Below, piece after piece: positions 1-8,788 of a stretch of DNA of 64,000 nt; within the stretch, counting starts at the first letter, position 1, and each line of letters opens with the position of its first letter. The stretch covers positions 136,349 to 200,348 of the forward strand of contig UQTV01000003.1 in assembly GCA_900544095.1 (NCBI GenBank), written 5' to 3'. The notes below the pieces were generated by a model. It did not search any database. It saw nothing but the letters and a program-made list of their open reading frames with translations, and had not been told where the DNA came from. Origin of the DNA: an uncultured Collinsella sp. (GTDB lineage Bacteria; Actinomycetota; Coriobacteriia; Coriobacteriales; Coriobacteriaceae). Position numbers and translations under genes: made by a program.

Positions 1-349
1 TCTCGTACTCTCTAAACGCATACGCATCGGCATGCGTCGAAAGCTCGAGCAGAAACTCGTTGGTCCCATCGAAATGCAAGTGATCCGCGGCATCGATACC
101 AAGCTCAACGAGCTTTCGATGGTTGACCTCGAAGCCCATCTGGAGCGGAAAACCGTCAGCGTTATCGCGCAGCAGCTCAAAGGCATCCCACATCTTGTCG
201 TAATCAAAATAGGGATCACGGCAGTGAGGAGTGCAAACGATTCTGGTTACACCGGCCCGCTTGGCAGCCTCGAGCATCGCCAAGCTCTCTTCGAGATCGG
301 CGGCGCCGTCGTCTACACCCGGCAAGATATGGCAATGAATGTCACGCAT
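1..349 (-). CDS. CpsB/CapC-type PHP tyrosine-protein phosphatase, N-terminal part (cut by window edge)
   Basis: Reading leftward from the ATG at 349 gives an open frame that runs off the window, about 116 residues. It begins MRDIHCHILPGVDDGA, the metal-binding HxH plus GVDDG signature of PHP-family phosphatases that dephosphorylate bacterial tyrosine kinases in capsule loci. Further metal-ligand candidates follow in a VCTPHCR segment (about residues 38-44) and a GFEVN segment (about 72-76). It lies 17 bp downstream of the tyrosine kinase, in the usual order co-polymerase, kinase, phosphatase. In known systems the phosphatase resets the kinase during polymer export. The C-terminal half is outside the window. 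Confidence 0.85.
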   Translation of the reverse strand, partial: MRDIHCHILPGVDDGAADLEESLAMLEAAKRAGVTRIVCTPHCRDPYFDYDKMWDAFELLRDNADGFPLQMGFEVNHRKLVELGIDAADHLHFDGTNEFLLELSTHADAYAFREYE

Positions 350-366
350 AGGTCAGCCTTAATCAA

Positions 367-1104
367 CTAAACGTTTGCTCGGTTGGTGAAGATGCCCTTT
401 TTGGAAGTGCCCTGATCGTCGGAGCCCTTCTTAACCTTCTTACCGTCCTTGGTGTAGTAAGAATAGTAGTACTCGCTGGTCTCGGTCTCACAGTAATTCA
501 TGACGGTACCGATGAGCTTGACCTTCTCGGACTTCTTAAGCTGGGCGATAGCGTTGAGCGCCTCTTCGCGCTTGGTAAAGTCCTCGCGCACCACGAACAG
601 CGCGCCGTCGGTCAGGCTGGCAATCTCGGCAGCATCGATGAAGGTGCCGACCGGAGGAGCATCGAAGATGACGTACTGGAACTTAGCAGACAGTGCCTTG
701 ACCAGCTTGGCAAAGCGATGGGAGACGATGATGTCGGCAGGATTGGGAATATGCGGCTCGGCATCGAGGAAGTAGAAATTCTTCTGACCTGTCTCGACAA
801 TCGCCTGGTCGATAGAAACCTGCTCGGACAGGACTGCATAGAGTCCGCCGCGGGAGCGGACGCCGAGCATATCGGCAAGGGACCTGCGACGCATATCAGC
901 CTCGACCAGCAGGACACTCTTGCCGCTCGTGGCGATTGCCTGAGCAAGATTAATGGAAACCGTAGACTTGCCCTCGTTGGGAATCGAGGAGGTAACGGTG
1001 ATGGTGCGAATGGGGTCGTCCACGCTCGCAAAGCGGATGTTGGCCAGAAGGGTCTTGGCGGCATTCTGCACAACGAGCTTATCGGTGTTCTTTGCCTTAG
1101 CCAT
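367..1104 (-). CDS. CpsD/CapB-type bacterial tyrosine kinase (exopolysaccharide regulation)
   Basis: A 245-residue cytoplasmic BY-kinase. Visible motifs are Walker A (SIPNEGKST, residues 40-48), Walker A' (VLLVEADMRR, 64-73), Walker B (VIFDAPP, 145-151) and a C-terminal tyrosine cluster (EYYYSYY, 211-217), where such kinases autophosphorylate. The gene starts 2 bp after the co-polymerase stop, with an AAAGGTGG ribosome-binding site, so the two are co-translated. In Firmicutes and Actinobacteria the kinase and its membrane adaptor are separate proteins, as here. It probably controls length and export of a surface polysaccharide whose synthesis genes would lie further along the operon, beyond the window. 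Confidence 0.9.
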   Translation of the reverse strand: MAKAKNTDKLVVQNAAKTLLANIRFASVDDPIRTITVTSSIPNEGKSTVSINLAQAIATSGKSVLLVEADMRRRSLADMLGVRSRGGLYAVLSEQVSIDQAIVETGQKNFYFLDAEPHIPNPADIIVSHRFAKLVKALSAKFQYVIFDAPPVGTFIDAAEIASLTDGALFVVREDFTKREEALNAIAQLKKSEKVKLIGTVMNYCETETSEYYYSYYTKDGKKVKKGSDDQGTSKKGIFTNRANV

Positions 1105-1106
1105 GC

Positions 1107-1763
1107 CTATTTACCACCTTTCATAGCCGGAATTCGGCCAACAACGGGAATACCCAGGAGCTCTTCTGCCTCTTCGGCACCGCGGATGCGGGTATTGAGC
1201 ATGTCTGCCAAAACGACATAGGCAACTGCGATAAAGATACCGGCGAGGAACGCGACGGCAATATACAGCGTGCGCTTGGGGCCGCTGGGGGCTTCGGGGG
1301 TCTTAGCCTCGTCGATAACGTTGATGCTCTGGGCAGCGCCGACGTTCTGAGCGACCGTACTCACCGAGCTGGCAATGGCCTTTGCGACCTCAGCCGTCTC
1401 CTTGGCATCGGTGCCGGTAACCGAAAGCGTAATGACACGCGTGGTGGTCTCGGAGGAAACAGACACCTTGTAGTCATCCAAATCGGTGAGGCCCAGTTCT
1501 TTGGCGGCGCCGCTCTTAACGCTATCGCTATCCAGCAGCGTGGCGATATCGTTGGAAAGCATCTGGCTCGCCGAGAGATCGTTGTAGCTCATCTGACCGC
1601 TATCGTCGGTCTTGGCGAGAATGTACATGCTCGTCGTCGCGGTATAGGTGTTGTCCATCGCAACGAAGGACACGATGCCCATGGCGATCGCGCAGACCAC
1701 CGGAAGGGTGATGACCAGCTTGAGGTGCTTCTTCAGCAGCTGGAACAGTTCGAGAAGGGTCAT
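1107..1763 (-). CDS. Wzz/YveK-type polysaccharide co-polymerase, kinase adaptor (CpsC-like)
   Basis: A 218-residue protein with the chain-length determinant plan: a short cytoplasmic start, a first membrane segment (about residues 16-35), an extracellular part of about 130 residues, a Pro-rich PEAPSGPKR motif just before a second membrane segment (about 165-187), and a short cytoplasmic tail that would contact the tyrosine kinase encoded next. Upstream, 1764-1958 holds the likely promoter and the terminator of the histidine kinase gene. This appears to be the first gene of the capsule operon on this strand. Confidence 0.88.
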   Translation of the reverse strand: MTLLELFQLLKKHLKLVITLPVVCAIAMGIVSFVAMDNTYTATTSMYILAKTDDSGQMSYNDLSASQMLSNDIATLLDSDSVKSGAAKELGLTDLDDYKVSVSSETTTRVITLSVTGTDAKETAEVAKAIASSVSTVAQNVGAAQSINVIDEAKTPEAPSGPKRTLYIAVAFLAGIFIAVAYVVLADMLNTRIRGAEEAEELLGIPVVGRIPAMKGGK

Positions 1764-1901
1764 GCAGCTTGCCTTTCATTTCCCCAGTTCGGATTGACAA
1801 AACTGTCCGTATGTTATCGCATCTTTTTACCGAGACCAAACTCTATACATAAGAAACAGGCTCTCCTGTAAAAATGTCGGAAGCAATCGTAAAATTGCAC
1901 A

Positions 1902-1931
1902 ACAACGCCGCACCCGAAAGTCAAATGCGGC
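1902..1931 (-). terminator. Probable terminator after the PhoR-like kinase
   Basis: A 7-bp stem CGCCGCA/TGCGGCG with a roughly 14-base loop, followed on the minus strand by a T-rich stretch. It separates the sensor kinase from the capsule operon. Confidence 0.6.
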
Positions 1932-1958
1932 GTCTACATCATTATCTATGTTGTATCG

Positions 1959-3383
1959 CTATGCGAATGGCTCGTCCTGCTGTATGGGAAACGCCACCGT
2001 AATGGTGGTTCCCACGCCCAACTCGCTCGATAGATCGAGCGTGGCGTGATGATACAGGGCCGCATGCTTGACAATGGCAAGCCCCAGGCCGGTTCCGCCG
2101 CGTGCCTTGGACCTACTCTTGTCCACGCGATAGAACCGCTCAAATACCTTGCCCTGTTCTTCAGGCGCGATACCGATTCCCGTGTCGGCGACAGCGAGGA
2201 ACGGATGGCCTTTGTCGTTGGTGCCGCACTGCAGCGTAACCGTACCGCCGGGCCGATTGTAGCGGATGGCGTTGCTTGCCAGATTATAGATGAGCTCGTC
2301 GACCAAGCGCGACACGCCTTCGATGACCACAGGCTTGGTCTCATGACTTATCGTCACATTCACCTGACGGGCGACCTGTTCAAGACGCTGCTCAACCGCG
2401 TAGATCGCACGCGAGAGCTCAATAGGCTCCGTGGACCCAATGGGCACTGCCTCGCCTTCAGTCGCACGTTCGGCCTCGTCCAAGTTGGACAGCGTAAGGA
2501 TGTCGTTGACAAGCGCTGCCAAGCGGCCCGCCTCACGATAGATGCGACCGCCAAAGTTGCGCAGGTCGTCCTCGCCCTCGACCATGCCATTTGCGATGAG
2601 CTCGGCATAGCCCGAAATCGCCGTAAGCGGCGTCTTGAGCTCATGGGTGATATTCGCCGTGAACTCGCGGCGCATACGGTCGTTGTCCGCTAGCACCGCC
2701 ATTTGGCGCTTGAGTTCCTGGCGCTGCGACTCGATGCGCTCAAGCATGGGGACCATCTCGGCATAGGCGTGCTCATAGCTACGGCGTGGGTGATCCAAAT
2801 CCACCTCTTGCAACGGCGCGATGATGGCACGGGACTCACGGCGCGCCATAAAAAACGAGAGTACTGCACCCGCTGCTGCGATAAGCAGCATCGGCGCCAG
2901 CATCGACAGCAAAATCGCCGCAACGCCAGGCTGGGCCTGCGCCAAGCGAACGACCTGGCCGTTATCAAGGGTGACGGCGCGATACAGCATAATCTCGTCG
3001 AGTGTAGAGCTTGCGCGCTCCGCGGAACCCGAACCACTCTCAAAGGCCTCGATGACCTCGGGGCGATCGCCATGGTTGGGCAGTGTGGAAGGCGACGCCT
3101 CGTTGTCGTAGGCAACAGATCCGTCCTTATTGATCAGCGTGATACGAAGATCCTCGCGATCGAGGCTTCGCAAGAACGGAATGGGCTCCTGCTGCTCGTC
3201 GAGGGCGGCAGCAATGAGCTCGGTTTCCTGCGCCAGATTGGCACTCGTGGCATCCGCCAAAGTGTTTTGCACAAAGAACGCACCCAGCACCGTAAACGCC
3301 ACGATAACCGCCATGGCGCAGACAAAGATCGTCACAAAAACGCGGTGCGACAGCGTATGTTTTCCCTGGGGGGCGAAGACCAC
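1959..3383 (-). CDS. PhoR-type membrane sensor histidine kinase
   Basis: A 474-residue kinase with a GTG start 3 bp after the regulator's stop and a GGAGGAG site. Order: membrane segment (about 20-40), extracellular sensor with LRITLINKDGSVAYDN (PhoR/WalK-like), second membrane segment (about 155-180), a juxtamembrane coil, a dimerisation domain with phospho-acceptor His247 in NITHELKTPL, and an ATPase domain with N box (YNLASNAIRYN), G1 (DTGIGI) and G2 (GGTGLGLAIV). It pairs with the regulator encoded just upstream. Proximity to pstB suggests phosphate sensing, but the stimulus is not proven by sequence. Confidence 0.88.
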   Translation of the reverse strand: MVFAPQGKHTLSHRVFVTIFVCAMAVIVAFTVLGAFFVQNTLADATSANLAQETELIAAALDEQQEPIPFLRSLDREDLRITLINKDGSVAYDNEASPSTLPNHGDRPEVIEAFESGSGSAERASSTLDEIMLYRAVTLDNGQVVRLAQAQPGVAAILLSMLAPMLLIAAAGAVLSFFMARRESRAIIAPLQEVDLDHPRRSYEHAYAEMVPMLERIESQRQELKRQMAVLADNDRMRREFTANITHELKTPLTAISGYAELIANGMVEGEDDLRNFGGRIYREAGRLAALVNDILTLSNLDEAERATEGEAVPIGSTEPIELSRAIYAVEQRLEQVARQVNVTISHETKPVVIEGVSRLVDELIYNLASNAIRYNRPGGTVTLQCGTNDKGHPFLAVADTGIGIAPEEQGKVFERFYRVDKSRSKARGGTGLGLAIVKHAALYHHATLDLSSELGVGTTITVAFPIQQDEPFA

Positions 3384-3386
3384 GGG

Positions 3387-4115
3387 TTACTCCTCCGATG
3401 CGGTGGCCGCGGTGTCGTCGCCTTCGGCACCATCACCGGCAGAAGGCTCGGCCAGGCGATAACCCACGCCGCGCACGGTCTCGATGGCGCTGGCATGCTC
3501 GCCCAGTTTTTGGCGAAGCGTCTGCACGTGCACGTCAACGGTGCGCGAACCGCCGTCGAAGTCCCAGCCCCACACGCTCTGCAGCAACGACTCGCGGGTA
3601 AAGACCACGCCGGGCTTGCGCATGAGGTACTCGAGCAGGTCGAACTCGCGCAGGGTGAGCTTAAGCGGCTCGCCGGCAACGGTCACCTCGCGATGGCTAG
3701 GCGAAAGCACGATGTCGCCCACGCTGAGCACATCGCTCGCCTGCTTGACCATGCCGCCGCGACGCAGCAGTGCGCGGCAGCGGCTCGCAAGCTCCATGAG
3801 CGAAAACGGCTTAGTCAGGTAATCGTCGGCACCGCCATCGAGCGCCATCACCTTGTCGAGTTCGGTGTCTTTGGCGGTAAGCATCATGATGGGCACCGTC
3901 GCCGTCAGGCGATCGGCACGCAGGCGACGCATAATCGCCAAGCCATCGGTGTCGGGCAGCATGATATCGAGCAGCACAGCATCGGGCACCCGTCGCGCCA
4001 CGGCAGCTTTAAACTCGCCATCACACGAAAAGCCCTCGGCCTCGATTCCCTGCTTGCGCAGCGCGTAGACTGTCAAATCCCTGATGTTGTCATCGTCCTC
4101 GACGTAATAGATCAT
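3387..4115 (-). CDS. OmpR/PhoB-family response regulator
   Basis: A 242-residue regulator with an N-terminal receiver domain (phospho-acceptor Asp50 in AVLLDIMLP, acidic pocket at residues 6-8, conserved KPF near residue 103) and a C-terminal winged-helix DNA-binding domain ending in the typical RTVDVHVQTLRQKLG and VRGVGYRL motifs. The tail after about residue 225 is Ala/Asp/Glu-rich. It starts at an ATG behind AAAGGGG and is cotranscribed with the downstream kinase. The gene lies 64 bp after pstB, so a PhoP/PhoB-like phosphate role is likely but inferred. Confidence 0.9.
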   Translation of the reverse strand: MIYYVEDDDNIRDLTVYALRKQGIEAEGFSCDGEFKAAVARRVPDAVLLDIMLPDTDGLAIMRRLRADRLTATVPIMMLTAKDTELDKVMALDGGADDYLTKPFSLMELASRCRALLRRGGMVKQASDVLSVGDIVLSPSHREVTVAGEPLKLTLREFDLLEYLMRKPGVVFTRESLLQSVWGWDFDGGSRTVDVHVQTLRQKLGEHASAIETVRGVGYRLAEPSAGDGAEGDDTAATASEE

Positions 4116-4179
4116 GTTGAACCCCTTTGCGGCCGATATGACCGCATCTTAACCCTAAAGGCACCTGTAAAAGACAGCG

Positions 4180-5055
4180 TCAGCCAAAACGCCCCGTCAA
4201 ATAATCCGCGGTGCGCGGATCGGACGGATTCTTAAAGAGTTGCGCGGTGGGCGCGTGCTCCACCAGCTCACCCAGCAAAAAGAACGCAACCGAATCGGAA
4301 ATACGCGCGGCCTGCTGCATGTTGTGCGTCACGACCACCAGCGTGCAGGTCTCCTTGAGCTCGCAGGCCAGCTGCTCCACCACCAACGTCGACACAGGGT
4401 CGAGTGCCGAAGTCGGCTCGTCCATCAGCAGAATGTCGGGCTGCACGGCAAGTGCGCGGGCGATGCACAGGCGCTGCTGCTGTCCACCCGAAAGACCCAG
4501 GCCCGACTCTTTGAGCTTGTCCTTGACCTCGTCCCACAGGGCAGCGCGACGCAGGGAGTCCTCGACCAGCTCATCGAGCACGGCGCGGTCGCGCACACCC
4601 ATACCGCGAGGACCGTAGGCGACGTTGTCGTAGATGCTCATGGGAAATGGGTTGGGGCGTTGGAACACCATGCCCACGCGCTGGCGCAAACGGCAGATGT
4701 CGCAATCGCCCAGGATATCTTGACCATCGAGCGCAATCTTGCCCTCGATGCGGCAATCCTTGATGCCGTCGTTCATGCGGTTAAAGCAGCGCAGCAACGT
4801 GGACTTTCCGCAGCCCGAAGGCCCGATGAACGAGGTGATCTGCTTGTCGCGGATCTTGATATTCACGTCCTTGAGCGCATGGTGGTCGCCATAGAACAGG
4901 TCGAGGCCCTCGACGTCGATGCGCGTCGGCGAGGCGGCAAGATCCTCTGCCGTGGGGCGAGTCGCATCCCCAACCTCGCGCTCATGCGCGGCCTCGGCCT
5001 GCGCTTCCATGAGTTCTTCAAGCTCCGTGGGCTCCACAGCCGCAGCAGCCGTCAT
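4180..5055 (-). CDS. pstB: Phosphate ABC transporter ATP-binding protein PstB
   Basis: An ATPase of about 291 residues that powers high-affinity phosphate import. Walker A GPSGCGKST is followed by LLRCFNRMND, a PstB-specific continuation; the signature LSGGQQQRLCIARAL and Walker B ILLMDEPTSALD are intact. An Asp/Glu- and Ala-rich extension of about 40 residues precedes the ATPase domain, longer than usual for PstB. I start at the ATG at 5055, which has GGAGGTG in front; an ATG 15 bp upstream does not. The partners pstS, pstC, pstA and phoU are not adjacent; the gene sits between two two-component systems. Confidence 0.93.
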   Translation of the reverse strand: MTAAAAVEPTELEELMEAQAEAAHEREVGDATRPTAEDLAASPTRIDVEGLDLFYGDHHALKDVNIKIRDKQITSFIGPSGCGKSTLLRCFNRMNDGIKDCRIEGKIALDGQDILGDCDICRLRQRVGMVFQRPNPFPMSIYDNVAYGPRGMGVRDRAVLDELVEDSLRRAALWDEVKDKLKESGLGLSGGQQQRLCIARALAVQPDILLMDEPTSALDPVSTLVVEQLACELKETCTLVVVTHNMQQAARISDSVAFFLLGELVEHAPTAQLFKNPSDPRTADYLTGRFG

Positions 5056-5158
5056 ACCGCACACCTCCATATCGATATCAATTCAGCAGTATCGATAGTA
5101 GGAATCGCGGCTCATACGCACGTGAGCACATTGTCAAGTGTTTGTAAGGGCACGCTAG

Positions 5159-6397
5159 CTATGCGGCGGGCAGCTCGATGGTGAATATCGTGTGTTCGGG
5201 CGTCGATTCACATGCAACGGTACCGCCGTGTGCCGCGATGATCTCCTTGGCAATAGCAAGGCCCAAACCGGCACCACCGCGATTGGTCGCACGCGCCGCA
5301 TCCAGGCGATAGAACTTCTCAAAGATCACCTTGAGCTTAGCCGCAGGGATAGGATCGCCCTGATTGATAAAGCGCACGCGCACGCCGCCATCGTCTTGGC
5401 GCCTGGCCTCAATCGTGATAGTCGAGCCCTCATAGCTATAGGCGACGGCGTTTTTCATGATGTTGTTAAACACGCGGGCCATCTTATCGCCATCCACGAG
5501 CACCGTCAGGTCCTCGCGAATATCAACCTGGGCTTCCTTATGTTGCTCGTTGAGGATGGGATAGAACTCGTCAGCCACCTGAGCCAGCAGCAACCCCAGA
5601 TCAACATAGCCGCGCGTGAGCACGATATCGTGGAAGTCAAAGCGCGTGATATCGAAGAACTCTTCGATGAGTGCATCGAGCCGGTGCGCCTTGTCGAGCG
5701 CCACGCCCGTAAAGTGCGCACGTTGCTCAACCGGCAGCTCAGGAGCCTCTTGCAGCAGCGAAAGATAGCCCACCACACTGGCAAGCGGGGTGCGTAGGTC
5801 ATGTGCCAAGTACGTGACCAGATCGTCCTTGCGATGAGACTCGTCACGCAAGGCCTGTTGCACCTTGCGCTCGCGATCGCGCACACGGTTGAGTGCGCCC
5901 TCGACCTCCAGGAAGTCGCCGTCGATGTTGTCCCAGGTGTCGGGGTGATCGATCAGGCGATCTTGAATACGAGCGGCCAGCACACAATCGGCATGCTGCT
6001 CGCCCTGCTCATAGCCCTGGTAGTACAGGGCGCGGCCGCAAAAGAACAGCACGCACACGGCAAGCGCCAGCACAAAGCCAAGCATGTTGAATACAAAGCC
6101 GGCATCGAACAGCACCGGCCCTTCGATGCCGCCGAGTGCCATGGCGCCAATCGCCAACGTCATGGCCCACGCGGTACCGCCAATCACCACGCAGCGGCGT
6201 ACGATTTCAAATCGATCGATCAGCAAAAAGCCGACAAGCAGCACCGCCAAGATTCCAGCGATGTTATCGATGCCAATCAGCAGCAGGCTCAGCAAAAAGA
6301 GCAGCACCGTTGCAAGCGCGCGGTTGTCGACGACCGACCTCACGTATTCAAAGAGTCGATTGGGCACCTCGAATGCCTGCCTATCGTCTTTTGTCAT
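5159..6397 (-). CDS. VanS-like membrane sensor histidine kinase
   Basis: A kinase of about 412 residues, starting at the ATG at 6397 behind GGGGAAG. The N-terminal third is hydrophobic with about four membrane segments and little extracellular loop, so it may sense something within the membrane. The dimerisation domain has His199 in YLAHDLRTPLASVVGYLSLL, very like VanS-type kinases, then N box (NNIMKNAVAYS) and G2 (GGAGLGLAIAKEII). It follows its regulator by 16 bp. VanS likeness describes the kinase core only; no vanHAX genes are present. Confidence 0.85.
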   Translation of the reverse strand: MTKDDRQAFEVPNRLFEYVRSVVDNRALATVLLFLLSLLLIGIDNIAGILAVLLVGFLLIDRFEIVRRCVVIGGTAWAMTLAIGAMALGGIEGPVLFDAGFVFNMLGFVLALAVCVLFFCGRALYYQGYEQGEQHADCVLAARIQDRLIDHPDTWDNIDGDFLEVEGALNRVRDRERKVQQALRDESHRKDDLVTYLAHDLRTPLASVVGYLSLLQEAPELPVEQRAHFTGVALDKAHRLDALIEEFFDITRFDFHDIVLTRGYVDLGLLLAQVADEFYPILNEQHKEAQVDIREDLTVLVDGDKMARVFNNIMKNAVAYSYEGSTITIEARRQDDGGVRVRFINQGDPIPAAKLKVIFEKFYRLDAARATNRGGAGLGLAIAKEIIAAHGGTVACESTPEHTIFTIELPAA

Positions 6398-6413
6398 ATC
6401 CACTTCCCCACCA

Positions 6414-7118
6414 TCAAAGGCGTTGTTCGATTATGTAGCCGACGCCCCAGACGTTTTTGATAAAGCGCGGCTTTTGAGCGTCGTCACCGATCTTTTCGCG
6501 CAGGTGGCGAATGTGCACCATCACCGTATTGTTGGAGCCGGGCATAAAATCCTCGTTCCATACCGCGCGGAACAGATCCTCCACGGCCACCACACTGCCG
6601 CGATGCTCGGCCAGATACAGCAAGATGGAATACTCGATGGGCGTGAGGCGCACCGGCGCACCGTCCACCATTACGGAACGAGCATCGCGGTTGATCTCCA
6701 GGCCGTCGAGCTGGATGGTCGGCGACTCGGCCACCTGCGCGCGGCTACCGTAGCTGGTGTAGCGGCGAAGCTGAGCATGCACGCGCGCGATGAGCTCAAG
6801 CGGACGGAACGGCTTAACCACGTAATCGTCCGCGCCAAGCGAAAGGCCCTCGATCTTATCTTGCTGGGCATCGCGCGCCGTCAGCATGATCACGGGATAG
6901 GTATGGCTGGAACGGATCGTACGCAGCAACTCAAGCCCATCGATATCGGGCAGCATGACATCCAGCAGCGCCAGATCGAACTCCTGCTCCAAGATTGCCT
7001 TGGCAGCGTCGGCCCCGCTATAGGCGACCTGTACATCAAAGCCTTCTTTTGTAAGGTAGATACCAACCAAGTCGGCGATGGCCTTTTCGTCATCAACTAC
7101 CAAAATGCGCTCGTTCAT
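6414..7118 (-). CDS. VanR-like OmpR-family response regulator
   Basis: A 234-residue regulator: receiver domain with Asp53 in LALLDVMLPDIDG and KPFRPLELIARV, then a winged-helix domain with the NTVMVHIRHLREKIGDD recognition segment and NVWGVGYIIE end. It is the first gene of the pair with the downstream kinase. Its start is close to the divergent D-Ala-D-Ala carboxypeptidase gene, so control of that cell-wall gene is plausible but only an inference from position. Confidence 0.9.
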   Translation of the reverse strand: MNERILVVDDEKAIADLVGIYLTKEGFDVQVAYSGADAAKAILEQEFDLALLDVMLPDIDGLELLRTIRSSHTYPVIMLTARDAQQDKIEGLSLGADDYVVKPFRPLELIARVHAQLRRYTSYGSRAQVAESPTIQLDGLEINRDARSVMVDGAPVRLTPIEYSILLYLAEHRGSVVAVEDLFRAVWNEDFMPGSNNTVMVHIRHLREKIGDDAQKPRFIKNVWGVGYIIEQRL

Positions 7119-7271
7119 GCGTGCTCCTCTCGCGCTCCATTATGCCCGAGGGGGGCGCATGCCACACACAACAAGCGTGGGTAATTAAGTCGGCCTTAAG
7201 CACCCTTGTGCCCGTTCGGGCGCGGATGTGGGCCACGCACGCACGCGATGATCGCCGACACCGGCAAACGA

Positions 7272-7277
7272 TATACT
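7272..7277 (+). promoter_or_regulatory. Candidate -10 box for the carboxypeptidase gene
   Basis: TATACT lies 40 bp before the GTG at 7317. No clear -35 is seen. A start of transcription around 7284 would exclude the longer reading from an ATG at 7206 and so supports the GTG start. Confidence 0.45.
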
Positions 7278-7316
7278 CTAGTTCCAGAAGAGACCATCCC
7301 GTCGAAAGCGAAATCT

Positions 7317-8657
7317 GTGAAGTCCCTCACCTCTTTTGCAAAGCGCTCAGCCCAGCTTGCCGCCGGCTTTGTCTGCGCTATCGCCCTTGCCGCTGGCGTG
7401 CCCACCGTCGCCGGCGCCCAAGTGCTCACGACCGACAATGTCTGCGGCAAAACCGCCGATGCGCGCGGCATCACGGCCGATAATCTGCCCGATATCGATG
7501 CGACCAATGCGCTCGTCATGGGCAAAGACGGCACCGTCTACTATGGGCGCGGCGCCGATGAGCAGGTCAAAATCGCCTCGATCACCAAGGTCATGACCGC
7601 AATCCTAACCGTCGAGAATTGCAAGATAGACGAGAAGGTCACGGTAAGCAACACCGCGGCCACCGTGGGTAATTCGACCGCCGGCTTGCTCGAAGGCGAC
7701 GAGCTTACCGTGGAGCAGGCGCTGCGCGGCCTGATGATTCCCTCGGGCAACGACGCCGCCATAGTGCTCGCCGAATATGTGGGCAAGAAGATCGACCCTA
7801 AGACCAAAGACGCCGAGGCCACATTTGTGAAGGCCATGAACGAGCGCGCTAAGAAGCTCGGCTGCACCGGTACGCTTTTTGAAAACCCGCATGGCCTGGA
7901 CTTTGATGAGTGGGCTGGCGATATGTACTCAACCGCACACGACGTAGCGCTGATGATGCAGGAGGCCATGAAAAACGACACGATCCGCGAGGTCGTAGCG
8001 AGCGAGGATTCCTGGATCGAGGTCACGGGCGCCGACGGCACCGACCATTCGCATTCCATGGACACGCATAACTATTTGCTGGGCCAAGATGGCAACATCG
8101 GTGGCAAGACCGGCACTACCGACGATGCAGGCTATTGCTTCACGAGCGCCTACAACCGCGATGGCGACGAGATCTACACCGTCGTTTTGAACTCCACCAC
8201 CACCGACCAGCGCTTTACCGATACCGCAACCCTTGCCAATTGGTACTACGGTCACAAGGTGACGGTCGCGATCGCCAACACGCAGGAAAAGACCGCCAAC
8301 GGCAACCCGCTTATGGCGCGCATCGGTCAAACCGACTGGACGGATAAGACGATCGACGCCACGCTCGCCGACCCCACGGCGCAAGCGACCGTGTTTTCCC
8401 TTGCCGGCGAGGTGACCGAAAAGGTTAGCTACGACGATCTTTCGGGCACGGTGCATGTGGGCGACAAGGTGGGCAGCGTCACGCTCAAGCAGGACGGCAC
8501 CAAGATCGCCGTCATGGACCTAGTTGCCGACGAGGAAGGCGCAGGGCCGAATCCCATTGAATGGCTCCTTGTGAAGCTTGATCGCTTGGGCCGTCGCATC
8601 GACAACCGCCCGCTCACAGCAGAAAGCGAGACCGTCGCCAAGGCGCCCGAGGTGTAG
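7317..8657 (+). CDS. Serine-type D-alanyl-D-alanine carboxypeptidase (DacA/PBP5 family)
   Basis: An exported penicillin-binding protein that trims the terminal D-Ala of peptidoglycan stem peptides. From the GTG at 7317 it has a signal peptide (Lys/Arg start, Ala-rich core AAGFVCAIALAAG, cleavage near VAGA-Q). Catalytic motifs: SITK (Ser88, Lys91), SGND (SxN motif) and KTGT. A C-terminal beta domain follows (about residue 330 on). The open frame extends to an ATG at 7206, but the extra residues are charged and precede the signal peptide. The C-terminal end is not clearly an amphipathic anchor. It faces the VanRS-like pair divergently. Confidence 0.9.
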   Translation: MKSLTSFAKRSAQLAAGFVCAIALAAGVPTVAGAQVLTTDNVCGKTADARGITADNLPDIDATNALVMGKDGTVYYGRGADEQVKIASITKVMTAILTVENCKIDEKVTVSNTAATVGNSTAGLLEGDELTVEQALRGLMIPSGNDAAIVLAEYVGKKIDPKTKDAEATFVKAMNERAKKLGCTGTLFENPHGLDFDEWAGDMYSTAHDVALMMQEAMKNDTIREVVASEDSWIEVTGADGTDHSHSMDTHNYLLGQDGNIGGKTGTTDDAGYCFTSAYNRDGDEIYTVVLNSTTTDQRFTDTATLANWYYGHKVTVAIANTQEKTANGNPLMARIGQTDWTDKTIDATLADPTAQATVFSLAGEVTEKVSYDDLSGTVHVGDKVGSVTLKQDGTKIAVMDLVADEEGAGPNPIEWLLVKLDRLGRRIDNRPLTAESETVAKAPEV

Positions 8658-8681
8658 TGCGCAAGAATAATAAGTCCGCTG

Positions 8682-8714
8682 AAAGGAGGCGTCCGAAATG
8701 ATGCCTCCTTTTTT
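8682..8714 (+). terminator. Rho-independent terminator of the carboxypeptidase gene
   Basis: Stem AAAGGAGGC/GCCTCCTTT with a loop of about 12 bases followed by T residues, 24 bp after the stop codon. Confidence 0.85.
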
Positions 8715-8788
8715 GAGGGTTCGAATCCCCAGCCGCCATTCTTGATAATAAAAAGGGCCCCAAATGGGACCCTTCTTCAAATTCGTAC
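8715..8788 (-). repeat. Remnant of tRNA-associated element plus duplicated tRNA-Ser terminator
   Basis: An inverted T-arm copy (GGGTTCGAATCCCCAGC, plus orientation) abuts the previous terminator. It is followed by a second copy of the tRNA-Ser terminator hairpin (8755-8774). This is the distal part of the duplicated unit described at 8789-8978. Confidence 0.7.

Noticed and set aside
2703..4235. Plus-strand frame of 510 codons
   Set aside because: Antisense to the regulator and kinase genes, without domain motifs or ribosome-binding site.
7206..7316. N-terminal extension of the carboxypeptidase from ATG 7206
   Set aside because: The extra residues precede a good signal peptide and the TATACT box lies inside that stretch.
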